A DNA stretch of 64,000 nucleotides from Blastococcus sp. TBT05-19 (lineage in GTDB: Bacteria; Actinomycetota; Actinomycetes; Mycobacteriales; Geodermatophilaceae), in NCBI RefSeq assembly GCF_003319095.1, contig NZ_QOHI01000001.1, positions 930,001-994,000 of the forward strand, in the 5' to 3' direction. Of the stretch, positions 16,296-24,532 are shown one piece after another. The position numbers and the translations under genes are program-made. The notes beneath the pieces are model-generated. The model did not search any database and was not told the origin of the DNA. It saw only the letters and a list, made by a program, of their open reading frames with translations. How positions within the stretch are numbered: position 1 is the first letter of the stretch; each line of letters opens with the position of its first letter.

Positions 16296-16333
16296 GATCT
16301 GCCGCTACCCGGTTGGCCCCCCGGCAACCGAGG

Positions 16334-16636
16334 TCAGGACGACGGGACCGGTCGAGCCCTCCGGCTGAGCACGACCGAGAGCACGGCGGCGACCACGGCG
16401 AGGACGAGCCACCCCGAGGTCTCGAAGATGTTGCCGCCGGTGCCCTGCTCGTCGGCGCGGACTCCCCCCTGGTAGCCGGTCACCAGCCATGCCGCGATCA
16501 GCAGCCACGCCGCCGCGTAGGCCGCCCGGGCGCCGGCGCGCGGCCCGCCCGCCCGCCACAGGAACGGTGCGAGCACGGTGAGGATCGCGGCCACCGGATG
16601 GGCCACTGCCAGCGCGACGAGAGCCACCTCGGTCAT
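16334..16636 (-). CDS. Small membrane protein, three helices
   Basis: 100 aa, unrecognised. Hydrophobic stretches at about residues 4-26 (ALVALAVAHPVAAILTVLAPFLW), 37-53 (AAYAAAWLLIAAWLVTG) and 74-92 (SGWLVLAVVAAVLSVVLS), with an extracytoplasmic loop GGVRADEQGTGGNIFET and a basic C-terminal RRARP. Lies between the epimerase and the MFS transporter on the same strand, 31 bases behind the transporter. Function unknown. Confidence 0.7.
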   Translation of the reverse strand: MTEVALVALAVAHPVAAILTVLAPFLWRAGGPRAGARAAYAAAWLLIAAWLVTGYQGGVRADEQGTGGNIFETSGWLVLAVVAAVLSVVLSRRARPVPSS

Positions 16637-16667
16637 GGTGGGGAGTGTGGCACCCCCGCGGACGCCG

Positions 16668-18020
16668 TCAGAGCTTCCGCGCGGCGGGTGTCACCCCTTC
16701 GGGAGCGTCCTCGTCCAGCGACCTGCCGCGGAGCTCGGGCAGCCCGAGCGCGGCCAGCGAGCCCAGCACGAAGAAGGCGGCGAAGGCACCGAAGACCATG
16801 CCGGTGCCGCCGGCACCCAGCAGCGGGGGCACGCACAGGGGCGCGGCGATGGATGCCAGCCGGCCGAAGCCCGCCGCCGCGCCGGCGCCGGTCGCCCGGA
16901 GCGCGGTCGGGTAGATCTCCGGGGTCACGGCGTAGAGGGCACCCCAGGCGCCGAGGTTGAAGAACGACAGCACCATGCCGGTGAGCAGCACCGCGGTGTC
17001 GCCGTCGGCGGCGGAGAACATCGCCGCGCCGGCAGCTGATCCCAGCAGGAAGGTGACCAGCGTCGGGCGCCGTCCCCACTTCTCGATGAGAAAGGCGGCC
17101 GCGGCGTACCCGGGCAGCTGGGCGAGGGTGATGTAGAGCGTGTACTCGAACGACTTGACCAGCGAGAAGCCGTCGTTGAACAGCAGCGTGGGCAGCCAGA
17201 TGAACGCGCCGTAGTAGGCGAAGTTGATGCTGAACCAGACGACCCACAGGGCCACCGTCCGGCTCCGCAGCCCGGCGGCCCACAGCGCCCGCGGTCCCGG
17301 GGACGGGACCGGCCGGGCGGGGGGCGAGTCGACCGGCGCCACGCCGGCCGCCGACTCGAAGCGGCGCACCGCGGCCTCGGCCTCCTCGGTCCGGCCACGG
17401 GCCTCCAGGAAGCGCACCGACTCCGGCAGCCCCCAGCGGACGACGACGGCGTACAGCGCCGGCGCCGCTCCGAGTGCCAGGGCGTACCGCCAGCCGTCGT
17501 CGCTGCCGGGGACGACGAAGTAGCCGATCAGCGCCGAAAGCGTCCAGCCCACGGCCCAGAACGCCTCGAGCAGCACCACGAGCCGACCGCGGATGCGGGC
17601 GGGGGCGAACTCGCTGACCAGGGTGGAGGCCACCGGCAGCTCGGCGCCCAGGCCCAGGCCGATGAGGAAGCGGAAGACCAGCAGCGCCCCCACCGACCAC
17701 GAGAGCGCGGCCGCGCCGGTGGCCAGGCCGAAGACCAGCAGGGTGACGGCGAAGACCTGGCGCCGGCCGAACCGGTCGGCCAGCAGCCCGCCGAGCGTGG
17801 CGCCCAGGGCCATGCCCGCGAAGCCGATCGACCCGATCCAGGACAGCTCGGTGGGGGAGAGCCCCCACTGGACCGCGAGGGCCGCCATCACGAACGAGAT
17901 GAGCCCGACGTCCATGGCGTCCAGGGCCCAGCCCACGCCCGAGCCGACGACCAGCCGGCCGTGCTCGCGCGTGTAGGGCAACCGGTCCAGGCGCTCGGCC
18001 CGGGTCAGCGGCGACGTCAT
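16668..18020 (-). CDS. MFS transporter (sugar-porter/organic-acid type)
   Basis: 450 aa, about 12 membrane helices with a long cytoplasmic loop in the middle (roughly residues 200-245). MFS signatures GGLLADRFGRRQVFAV after helix 2 and LIEKWGRRPTLV in the second half are clear; LPESVRFLEARGR after helix 6 and the TPEIYPTALRATG loop late are typical of the NiaP/SV2-like or aromatic-acid:H+ symporter subgroup. The substrate is likely a small organic acid or related solute. No catabolic operon flanks it to narrow the choice. Confidence 0.92.
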   Translation of the reverse strand: MTSPLTRAERLDRLPYTREHGRLVVGSGVGWALDAMDVGLISFVMAALAVQWGLSPTELSWIGSIGFAGMALGATLGGLLADRFGRRQVFAVTLLVFGLATGAAALSWSVGALLVFRFLIGLGLGAELPVASTLVSEFAPARIRGRLVVLLEAFWAVGWTLSALIGYFVVPGSDDGWRYALALGAAPALYAVVVRWGLPESVRFLEARGRTEEAEAAVRRFESAAGVAPVDSPPARPVPSPGPRALWAAGLRSRTVALWVVWFSINFAYYGAFIWLPTLLFNDGFSLVKSFEYTLYITLAQLPGYAAAAFLIEKWGRRPTLVTFLLGSAAGAAMFSAADGDTAVLLTGMVLSFFNLGAWGALYAVTPEIYPTALRATGAGAAAGFGRLASIAAPLCVPPLLGAGGTGMVFGAFAAFFVLGSLAALGLPELRGRSLDEDAPEGVTPAARKL

Positions 18021-18045
18021 GCGCGGCAGTCTCCCAAGCGCGGGG

Positions 18046-18873
18046 TCAGGCCCGCACGTGGGCGGTGACGAGCTCGGCGGTGCGCTCGGCGGCGAGCTCG
18101 GGGATCCAGTGGGTCACGTCGTCGAGCACCTCCAGCCGGTAGAAGGCGTCGACGAAGCGCTCGGTCTCCTCGGTGGCCTTCCGGCCGAGGAAGGCGTCGC
18201 CGGTGCTCCAGATGTGCAGGGTCGGCACGGCCACCTTCCCGACCGGGTCGCGGCCGGTCCACGGCAGCGCCCGGTACCAGCCCAGGGCGGACGAGAGGGC
18301 GCCCGGCTCGCGCATCCTCCGCACGTAGCGGTCGACGGCGTCGTCGGGCAGCCCGCCGTGCGCCAGCATCCGGCGCAGCACCGCGCCGTCGCCGCTGAGC
18401 AGCAGCCGCTCCGGCACGAGCGGCAGCTGGAACAGGCCCATGTAGTACGACCGCAGCCCCTGGTCGCTGGTCACCATCGCGCGGGCCATCGCTCCCGGGT
18501 GCGGCACGGAGATCGCGGTGAGGGTGCGCAGCCGGTCGGGGTGCCAGGCGCCGAGTGCCCAGCCCACGATGCCGCCCCAGTCGTGCCCGACCACGTGCGC
18601 GGACTCCAGGCCCGCGGCGTCGAGGAGGGCGATCACGTCGTCCGCCGTCTCCCGCAGCCGGTAGGCCGCCCGGCCGCGCGGCCGCGCCATGGGGGAGTAG
18701 CCGCGCTGGTCGGGGGCCAGCGTGCGCAGCCCGTGCTGGTGCAGTGCGGGAGCCACCCGGTCCCAGGCGGTCGAGTCCTGCGGGAACCCGTGCAGGAGGA
18801 CGACGGGCTCGCCGTCGGTCGGCCCGGCGTCGCGGACGTCGAAGGTCATGCCGTCTCGGCGGAAGCTGTCCAC
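18046..18873 (-). CDS. Alpha/beta hydrolase (epoxide-hydrolase/haloalkane-dehalogenase-like)
   Basis: 275 aa alpha/beta-hydrolase. The oxyanion motif HGFPQDSTAWDRVA and the nucleophile elbow VGHDWGGIVGW with Asp (not Ser) as nucleophile point to the epoxide hydrolase/haloalkane dehalogenase branch; the catalytic His is in VLDDVTHWIPE near the C-terminus. A cap domain lies between (RSYYMGLFQLPLVPE). Substrate unknown. GTG 18873 is the likely start; an internal ATG 24 bases downstream is an alternative. Divergent from idi. Confidence 0.88.
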   Translation of the reverse strand: MDSFRRDGMTFDVRDAGPTDGEPVVLLHGFPQDSTAWDRVAPALHQHGLRTLAPDQRGYSPMARPRGRAAYRLRETADDVIALLDAAGLESAHVVGHDWGGIVGWALGAWHPDRLRTLTAISVPHPGAMARAMVTSDQGLRSYYMGLFQLPLVPERLLLSGDGAVLRRMLAHGGLPDDAVDRYVRRMREPGALSSALGWYRALPWTGRDPVGKVAVPTLHIWSTGDAFLGRKATEETERFVDAFYRLEVLDDVTHWIPELAAERTAELVTAHVRA

Positions 18874-18955
18874 CCCGGGACCATGCCCCGCCCCTGCACC
18901 GGTCACACGGGGACCCCCCGGGCACGGAGGCGCTCGATCGGGGACGATGGGCCGC

Positions 18956-19495
18956 GTGACCGCGTCCCCTGTCGAGTTGATCGTGCTGGTCGACGACGAG
19001 GGGCGGGCGATCGGCACGATGCCCAAGCCGGAGGTGCACCACGGCGAGACGCCGCTGCACCGGGCTTTCTCCGCCTACCTCTTCGACGACGCCGGTCGCC
19101 TCCTGGTCACCCGGCGCGCGAAGGACAAGCAGACCTTCCCCGGCATGTGGACCAACACGGTCTGCGGGCACCCCGGTCCGGACGAGGCCGACGGCGAGGC
19201 GATCGCCCGCCGCGCCGGTTTCGAGCTGGGCCTGGGCGTCACCGGGATCCGGCCCGCCCTGCCCGGCTACCGCTACCGGGCGGAGTTCCTGGGCGTCGTG
19301 GAGAACGAGATCTGCCCCGTGTACGTCGGACGGTTCACCGGCACCCCGGCGCCCGAGCCCTCCGAGGTCTGGGAGTGGGAGCTGCTCGACTGGGCCGCCT
19401 TCCGCCACCGCCAGGAGACCGAGGGCGATGCCTGGTCGCCGTGGTGCCGGGAGCAGGCGCGGCTGATCGAGGACGCCGGCCTGCACACCGCCTGA
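18956..19495 (+). CDS. idi: Isopentenyl-diphosphate delta-isomerase, type I
   Basis: 179 aa Nudix-fold enzyme interconverting IPP and DMAPP for isoprenoid synthesis. Diagnostic residues: LHRAFSAYLFDDAGRLLVTRRA, then FPGMWTNTVCGHPGPDE with the catalytic Cys, and ENEICPVYVG with the catalytic Glu. GTG start. Near-complete match to the usual length (~180 aa). Convergent with the GGDEF-EAL gene with three bases between stops. Confidence 0.97.
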   Translation: MTASPVELIVLVDDEGRAIGTMPKPEVHHGETPLHRAFSAYLFDDAGRLLVTRRAKDKQTFPGMWTNTVCGHPGPDEADGEAIARRAGFELGLGVTGIRPALPGYRYRAEFLGVVENEICPVYVGRFTGTPAPEPSEVWEWELLDWAAFRHRQETEGDAWSPWCREQARLIEDAGLHTA

Positions 19496-19498
19496 CGG

Positions 19499-22099
19499 TC
19501 AGGCGGTGGTCAGCTCCCCGGCCGAGCCGGTCCAGCGGGCTCCCAGCGGGGAGGTCCACGTGCCGGCCAGGACGGCGCCGACCGCGTCGGCCTCGACGGG
19601 CTCGCTGAACAGGAACCCCTGAGCGATGTCGCAGCCGAGGGCCGCCACCGTCTCCGACTGCTGCAGCGTCTCGATGCCCTCGGCGACGGTGAGCAGGCCC
19701 AGGGTGCGGGCCAGCTCCACGATCGCGCGGGTGATCACGTCGTCGTGGGCGTCCCGGCCCAGCCCGTCGACGAACTCGCGGGCGACCTTGAGCATGTCGA
19801 GCGGGAAACGCCGCAGGTACGCCAGCGACGAGTAGCCGGTGCCGAAGTCGTCGATGGCGATCCGCACGCCCAGGCCCTTGAGCCGCCACAGCGTGGCCGC
19901 CGCTGCCTGGCGGTCCTGCATCAGGACCGTCTCGGTGATCTCGAGGACCAGCCGGGAGGGCTCCAGGCCGGAGGTGGTCAGAGCGGTCCGGACCTGGTCG
20001 ACGATCGCGTCGTCGGCCACCTGGCGGGCCGACAGGTTGACCGTCACCAGCAGGTCCTCCCGCTCGGGGAACCGGCGGACCCAGCCGGCGGCCTCGGTGC
20101 ACGCGGCGTCGAGCACCAGGGCGCCGATCTGCGTGATCAGGCCGGTGTCCTCGGCCAGGGTGATGAACTGGTCGGGCGAGCGCAGGCCGTCCACCGGGTG
20201 CTCCCACCGGACCAGCGCCTCGGCACCGATCGCGACTCCCGTCCGCAGGTCGATCAGCGGCTGGTAGACCGTGCGCAGGTCGCCGTTGCGGATGGCCTGC
20301 GCCAGCTCGGCGGAGGCGTCCGTCCGGGAGGGCGTGCTGCTGTCCAGGGTCGCGTCGTGGACGACGAAGTCGTGGCCGCCGGAGCGCTTGGCCGCGTACA
20401 TCGCCACGTCGGCGTGCCGGACGAGCGTGTCGGCGTCCACGCCCTCGTCGCCGAGCGCGACACCGATGCTGGCGCCCACGGTGGCGACGACGTCCTCGCC
20501 CAGCAGGACCGGGACGTCCAGCTGGGTCCGGATCCGGTCGACGACCCGGGCGATGCCGAGCCGGTCGATGGGCCCGCCGAGCAGGATGACGAACTCGTCG
20601 CCTCCCATGCGCGCGGCGGTGTCGGACGGGCGCAGGCACCCGCGCAGCCGGTCGGCGACGGTGCGCAGGAGCACGTCGCCGGCCTCGTGGCCGTAGGTGT
20701 CGTTGACCGGCTTGAAGCCGTCGAGGTCCAGGTAGAGGACGGCCGGGAAGACCTGGGTGCGCGCCGCTCCGGCGACGGCGTGCCGCACGCGGTCCAGGAA
20801 GAGGGTGCGGTTGGGCAGCCCGGTCAGCGGGTCGTGCAGCGCCTGGTGACGCAGCTGCTCCTTGAGGTCGGTCACCTGCCGCAGGTTCTCCTCGAGGCGG
20901 CCGCGCTCCAGCGACGTCGCGACGTGCCGGGCGAAGGTGTCCAGCAGGGCCAGGTCGCGGGAGGTGAACGTGGTGACGTCGCCGATGCGCCCGCCGACGA
21001 GGAGCAGCCCGTGCACCCGGTCCTCGGTGCGCAGGGCAGCGGCGACGGCGTCCTTGAGCCCGTGCCCGGCGGCGTAGCTCTCCAGGGCCGCGCCGTGCCC
21101 GTTGCCGCTCCGGGTGATGAGCGCGCCCGAGGCGGTGGCCAGGCGGAGCAGCCGGTCGTGCTCCTCGGTGTCCTCGAGGGGGGCCATGACGACGGACCCG
21201 GCGCCCTCGCGGCTGCGGCTGACCGTGGTGCCGTCGGTGCCGACCAGCACGAGCTCGGCCATCTCGGCCCGGAACGCCGAGCGCACGGAGTCGAGGAAGT
21301 CGCCGAGTGCGGCCTGCGTGTCGCCCGCGTGGAGCAGCGAGGTCACCTCGTGGAGCAGGCGCAGGTTGTCCTGCTGCTCACGGGCCCCGGTGTAGGCGCG
21401 GTAGGCCACGACGATGCCGATGGTCGGGAGGGCCAGCAGGGCCAGGGCGGCGGCGTCGTGGACGGCGGTGCGGGCGACGAGCAGCCCCACGGCGGCGGCC
21501 GCGACCGCCGCAGGGACGGTCAGGGCGCACATCGCGACGAAGGCCTGGGTGTCGGCCCGGCCCTCCGAGATGCTCATGACCGCGAAGATGCCGGCGTTCC
21601 CGACCAGGGTGGCGCCGACGACGGCGACGAGGGCCGCCAGCCAGGACCAGGTGGCCGGCAGGGGCGCCGACAGGGCGGAGAAGAGGGTGACCGCCACGGA
21701 GGCGGTGAGCGCGAACAGCGCCGTGTTGAAGGCGAGCTTCAACCCCCGCTGGCGACGGTGCAGGGCCAGCGCGGCCGCCACCCCGACCACCTGGGCGGTC
21801 ACCAGGTCACCGGGGGTGGCGAGCACCATGCCGGCGGCCATGAAGAGGTCGCTGACGGAGAAGGTGTGCGCGTCCCTGTTGACCTGGACGTGCACCGGGA
21901 AGATCTCGCTGACGGCGAAGGCCGCCGCCCAGAGCACCCACGGCAGGGTCATGGCCGTGGGGGCCCCGGGCAGCCCGCGGACGACGATGACGAACAGCGC
22001 CACCGCGGTCCCGGCCAGCACCAGGGTCAGCAGGATGATCCGCTGGGGAACAGTCAGCCGGTTCGCACCGGACCGGACCCAGGAGACACCGTTCGTCAT
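19499..22099 (-). CDS. Membrane GGDEF-EAL dual-domain c-di-GMP enzyme with GAF domain
   Basis: 866 aa. An N-terminal membrane region of about seven helices (up to ~240, MASE-like), a GAF-like middle (~260-415), GGDEF (~430-590) with LTGLPNRTLF and intact RMGGDEFVIL preceded by the product-inhibition I-site RPSD, and EAL (~605-850) with GAEALVRWEHP, VTVNLSARQ, LEITETVLM, AIDDFGTGYSSLAYL, AEGIET and AQGFLFS all intact. So it could both make and degrade c-di-GMP. ATG 22099 is preferred because TGAGGAGG sits seven bases upstream; GTG 22108 would lack a spaced site. Located 13 bases behind the S8 protease stop, almost surely cotranscribed. Confidence 0.95.
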   Translation of the reverse strand: MTNGVSWVRSGANRLTVPQRIILLTLVLAGTAVALFVIVVRGLPGAPTAMTLPWVLWAAAFAVSEIFPVHVQVNRDAHTFSVSDLFMAAGMVLATPGDLVTAQVVGVAAALALHRRQRGLKLAFNTALFALTASVAVTLFSALSAPLPATWSWLAALVAVVGATLVGNAGIFAVMSISEGRADTQAFVAMCALTVPAAVAAAAVGLLVARTAVHDAAALALLALPTIGIVVAYRAYTGAREQQDNLRLLHEVTSLLHAGDTQAALGDFLDSVRSAFRAEMAELVLVGTDGTTVSRSREGAGSVVMAPLEDTEEHDRLLRLATASGALITRSGNGHGAALESYAAGHGLKDAVAAALRTEDRVHGLLLVGGRIGDVTTFTSRDLALLDTFARHVATSLERGRLEENLRQVTDLKEQLRHQALHDPLTGLPNRTLFLDRVRHAVAGAARTQVFPAVLYLDLDGFKPVNDTYGHEAGDVLLRTVADRLRGCLRPSDTAARMGGDEFVILLGGPIDRLGIARVVDRIRTQLDVPVLLGEDVVATVGASIGVALGDEGVDADTLVRHADVAMYAAKRSGGHDFVVHDATLDSSTPSRTDASAELAQAIRNGDLRTVYQPLIDLRTGVAIGAEALVRWEHPVDGLRSPDQFITLAEDTGLITQIGALVLDAACTEAAGWVRRFPEREDLLVTVNLSARQVADDAIVDQVRTALTTSGLEPSRLVLEITETVLMQDRQAAAATLWRLKGLGVRIAIDDFGTGYSSLAYLRRFPLDMLKVAREFVDGLGRDAHDDVITRAIVELARTLGLLTVAEGIETLQQSETVAALGCDIAQGFLFSEPVEADAVGAVLAGTWTSPLGARWTGSAGELTTA

Positions 22100-22112
22100 C
22101 GTCGTCACCTCC

Positions 22113-24272
22113 TCAGGACCAGTCCGCGCCGGACCAGCTGACGCCGGACCAGGAGACGCCGGACCAGCTGACGCCGGACCAGCTGACGCCGGACCAGGAG
22201 ACGCCGGACCAGCTGACGCCGGACCAGCTGACGCCGGACCAGGACACCCCGGACCAGCTGACGCCGGACCAGGAGACGCCGGACCAGCTGACGCCGGACC
22301 AGGAGACGCCGGACCAGCTCACGCCGGACCAGGACACCCCGGACCAGGAGACCCCGGAGAGCTCCGCCTGCTCGGCGACCTGGGTGACCGCGACCTGCTG
22401 CTCGGCGGGCAGCTCCTCGATCACCGCGGCCTGCTGGGCGACCGGCAGCGCGGCGATCACCTCGACCTGCTCCTCGGCAGGCAGCGGGGTGATGGCCTCG
22501 ACCGTCTCCTGCGTGGACTCCGCGACGATCTCCGTGACGCCCTGGGCGAGCGACTCGGCGTCGGACTCCGCGATGGCCTGACCGGTCACGTCGACCTCGC
22601 CGGTGACCGCCTGGCCGTCGACCTCCACGATCACCGACCCGCGGGCGGCGTCCATGGAGCCCGCACCCGTCGAGCGCGCGTGCGTCTGCACGGCGTTCTC
22701 CGGCGTGGCGGCGGTCATCGCGCCGGCCAGATCGATGAGCCCGGCACCCTGCTGGGTGGCCGACGCACCGGGGATGGCCTTGGCCGTACCCATGAGGAGG
22801 GCCTTGACCTCGTCCGGCGTGATCTCCGGGCGCTGGTCGATCAGCAGCGCCGCGGCTCCCGAGACGACGGCTGCCGCCTGCGAGGTGCCGTTGCCCCGGA
22901 ACAGCTTCTCGCCGATGCGCGCACCCGGAGCCGCCTGGTCCAGGTACGAGTTCGGGCTGCGGAGGCTGACCACGCGCTCGCCAGGGGCGACCACGTCGGG
23001 GTTGCGGACGCCGTCGCCGTCGTTCGAGAACGAGGAGACGACGTCGTCGGCGGTGTCCGCCGTGCCGTTCGTGCCGGCGCTGCCGACGGCGATGACGTAC
23101 GGGTCGGTGGCCGGGTTGTTGACCTTCCCGGTGCCGAACCCGTCGTTGCCGACGGCGACGACGACCACGATGCCCTTGTGCCAGGCCTGCTCGGCCGCGT
23201 AGGCCAGCGGGTCGAGCTGGTAGCTCTGCACGCCGTCGGTACCGAACGACATGTTCACCACGCGGACGTTCAGGCCGTTCTGGTTGCCGTGCTCGGTGAC
23301 CCAGTCGATGGCCGCGATCGCCTGCGACACGTCGGTGTGCCCCAGGGCGTCGGCGACCTTGATGCTGACGATCCGGGCGTCGGGCGCCATGCCGACGAAG
23401 GTGCTCGGGTCCCCGGCGTACGTCCCGGTCGCGGCGTCGTCCCGACCGGCGATGATGCCGGCCATGTGGGTGCCGTGGCCGTTGGTGTCCAGGTTCTCCA
23501 GCGGGGTCCCGACCTCGAAGGAGAGGTCCGGCCCGTACACGAGCTTGCCCGGCGCGGTGAAGCCGTCGACCGGGACGGTGCCCGAGTCGATGACCGCCAC
23601 GTCGACGCCTTCGCCGGTGTAGCCGGCCTGCCACATCGCTGCGGCGCCGGTGACCTCGTTGGTGATCGTGTGGAGCGAGCCGGGCTGGTCCGCCTGCAGC
23701 GTCACGTCGTTGACCACCGAGGTCGCGGTGTCGACCACCGCGGCCGTGGTGTCGACCGCCGCGGCCGTGGTGCCCGCCGCGACCGTGGTCGTCGTGTCGG
23801 TGACGGTCGAGACGGAGGCGGTGACCGAGGTGGTCGCAGCCGTGGTGGCCTCGGTGACCGTCGAGAAGAGGCCACCGAGGGTGCCGCCGGTCAGGCCGTT
23901 GAGGGCCAGCGAGGCGTTCTCGGTGACCGAGTGGACGCCGGCGACGCCCCGGAGCGCCTCGATCCGGTCGACCGGGACCTCGGCGGTGAAGCCGCCGATG
24001 ATCCCGAGCTGGCGCGTGACCGAGCCGCCGAACGACGAGACGGCCCGCTCCGGGGCGTTCCCCGAGCCTGCGGTCTCGCGCACGATGACCGACACGTGGT
24101 CGGCCGACGACGCCAGCGTGGCGGCCGCCGCGGCAGCGGGGCCGGTCAGGCCTGCTGCCACGAGGGTCGCCAGCGCGACGGTCATCGCGCGCCCGGCGTG
24201 CCGTGGAACTCCGCCCCAGGTGACGCCGAGGCTCGGCGCGACCGGGGGTGATCCCTGCCTGTTGGTGTTCAG
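22113..24272 (-). CDS. Secreted S8 subtilisin-like protease with C-terminal SGVSW repeats
   Basis: Counting from ATG 24185 (690 aa): an inhibitor-I9-like propeptide (~30-95), a Thr/Ala/Val linker (~110-160), the S8 domain with Asp200 in AVIDSG, His237 in NGHGTHMAG and Ser435 in GNGTSQAAA, a helical acidic stretch (~530-608), then 15 exact SGVSW repeats, SGADW and a final Ser. The N-terminus from the ATG lacks a charged n-region. The frame stays open upstream to a CTG at 24272 behind a strong GGGAGG, giving RHAGRA before MTVALATLVAAG and AxA, a complete signal peptide, so 24272 is the likelier start. The target is unknown; cotranscribed with the GGDEF-EAL gene. Confidence 0.92.
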   Translation of the reverse strand: MNTNRQGSPPVAPSLGVTWGGVPRHAGRAMTVALATLVAAGLTGPAAAAAATLASSADHVSVIVRETAGSGNAPERAVSSFGGSVTRQLGIIGGFTAEVPVDRIEALRGVAGVHSVTENASLALNGLTGGTLGGLFSTVTEATTAATTSVTASVSTVTDTTTTVAAGTTAAAVDTTAAVVDTATSVVNDVTLQADQPGSLHTITNEVTGAAAMWQAGYTGEGVDVAVIDSGTVPVDGFTAPGKLVYGPDLSFEVGTPLENLDTNGHGTHMAGIIAGRDDAATGTYAGDPSTFVGMAPDARIVSIKVADALGHTDVSQAIAAIDWVTEHGNQNGLNVRVVNMSFGTDGVQSYQLDPLAYAAEQAWHKGIVVVVAVGNDGFGTGKVNNPATDPYVIAVGSAGTNGTADTADDVVSSFSNDGDGVRNPDVVAPGERVVSLRSPNSYLDQAAPGARIGEKLFRGNGTSQAAAVVSGAAALLIDQRPEITPDEVKALLMGTAKAIPGASATQQGAGLIDLAGAMTAATPENAVQTHARSTGAGSMDAARGSVIVEVDGQAVTGEVDVTGQAIAESDAESLAQGVTEIVAESTQETVEAITPLPAEEQVEVIAALPVAQQAAVIEELPAEQQVAVTQVAEQAELSGVSWSGVSWSGVSWSGVSWSGVSWSGVSWSGVSWSGVSWSGVSWSGVSWSGVSWSGVSWSGVSWSGVSWSGVSWSGADWS
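22116..22358 (-). repeat. 15-bp coding tandem repeat (SGVSW units)
   Basis: Sixteen 15-base units encoding 15 SGVSW plus one SGADW, followed by a single Ser codon and the stop. Units differ at synonymous positions (AGC or TCC for the fourth residue; GTC or GTG for Val), so the array is not freshly amplified but is regular enough for slippage or recombination in whole units, which would keep the frame. Confidence 0.95.
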
Positions 24273-24532
24273 ATCCGTACACCTCCCTGGTTGATCCGTA
24301 CTTCCGTGTCGTGCGCACTCCCTTCGGCGCGTTCGGGGTGCTGCTGAACCGTCGGAGCGCCTCGATGTAGTCGATCCACTCCGCAGGGTGAAGCGAAGCG
24401 CCGGGCAGGCCCGTCCGACGCCGCCGATCGGCGCTCACGCTGCGCATGCGGACCGAGGCGCAGCGAAGTGCACCGGCGCGTCGTCGAGCGCCCTCCGGGG
24501 ACGCGGGCACGACCGGAAATAGCGTCCGCGGC
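24273..24532. other. Intergenic region between divergent protease and deacetylase genes
   Basis: 260 bases, the longest gene-free stretch. It holds the Shine-Dalgarno sequence of the protease (GGGAGG at 24283-24288, minus strand), a duplicated GTACGGATC (on the minus strand at 24273-24281 and again near 24293-24301), and the leaderless -10 of the deacetylase. I looked for a recognisable riboswitch, such as the c-di-AMP ydaO motif expected near cell-wall hydrolases, and saw none. Confidence 0.6.
24520..24525 (+). promoter_or_regulatory. -10 box for leaderless deacetylase transcript
   Basis: TAGCGT with a seven-base spacer (CCGCGGC) to ATG 24533; no ribosome binding site between. Confidence 0.5.

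Noticed and set aside
16668..18020. Assignment of the MFS transporter to a specific substrate such as niacin or 4-hydroxybenzoate
   Set aside because: Only general MFS motifs are visible and no catabolic or biosynthetic genes nearby support a particular substrate.
19745..22141. Very long plus-strand open frame opposite the GGDEF-EAL gene (and similar frames at 27656-30190 and 21414-24251)
   Set aside because: The translations are low-complexity Arg/Gly/Asp/Val strings, and the minus strand carries full GGDEF-EAL, phytochrome and S8 domains. They are antisense shadows from GC-rich third positions.
22116..22358. Regular 15-bp repeats taken as a CRISPR-like or non-coding array
   Set aside because: There are no unique spacers, the units are directly adjacent, and the period is a whole number of codons in frame with the protease.
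24273..24532. Possible riboswitch between protease and deacetylase genes
   Set aside because: I could not find conserved motif blocks of ydaO/c-di-AMP, c-di-GMP or other riboswitches; only a Shine-Dalgarno sequence and a short duplicated GTACGGATC stood out.
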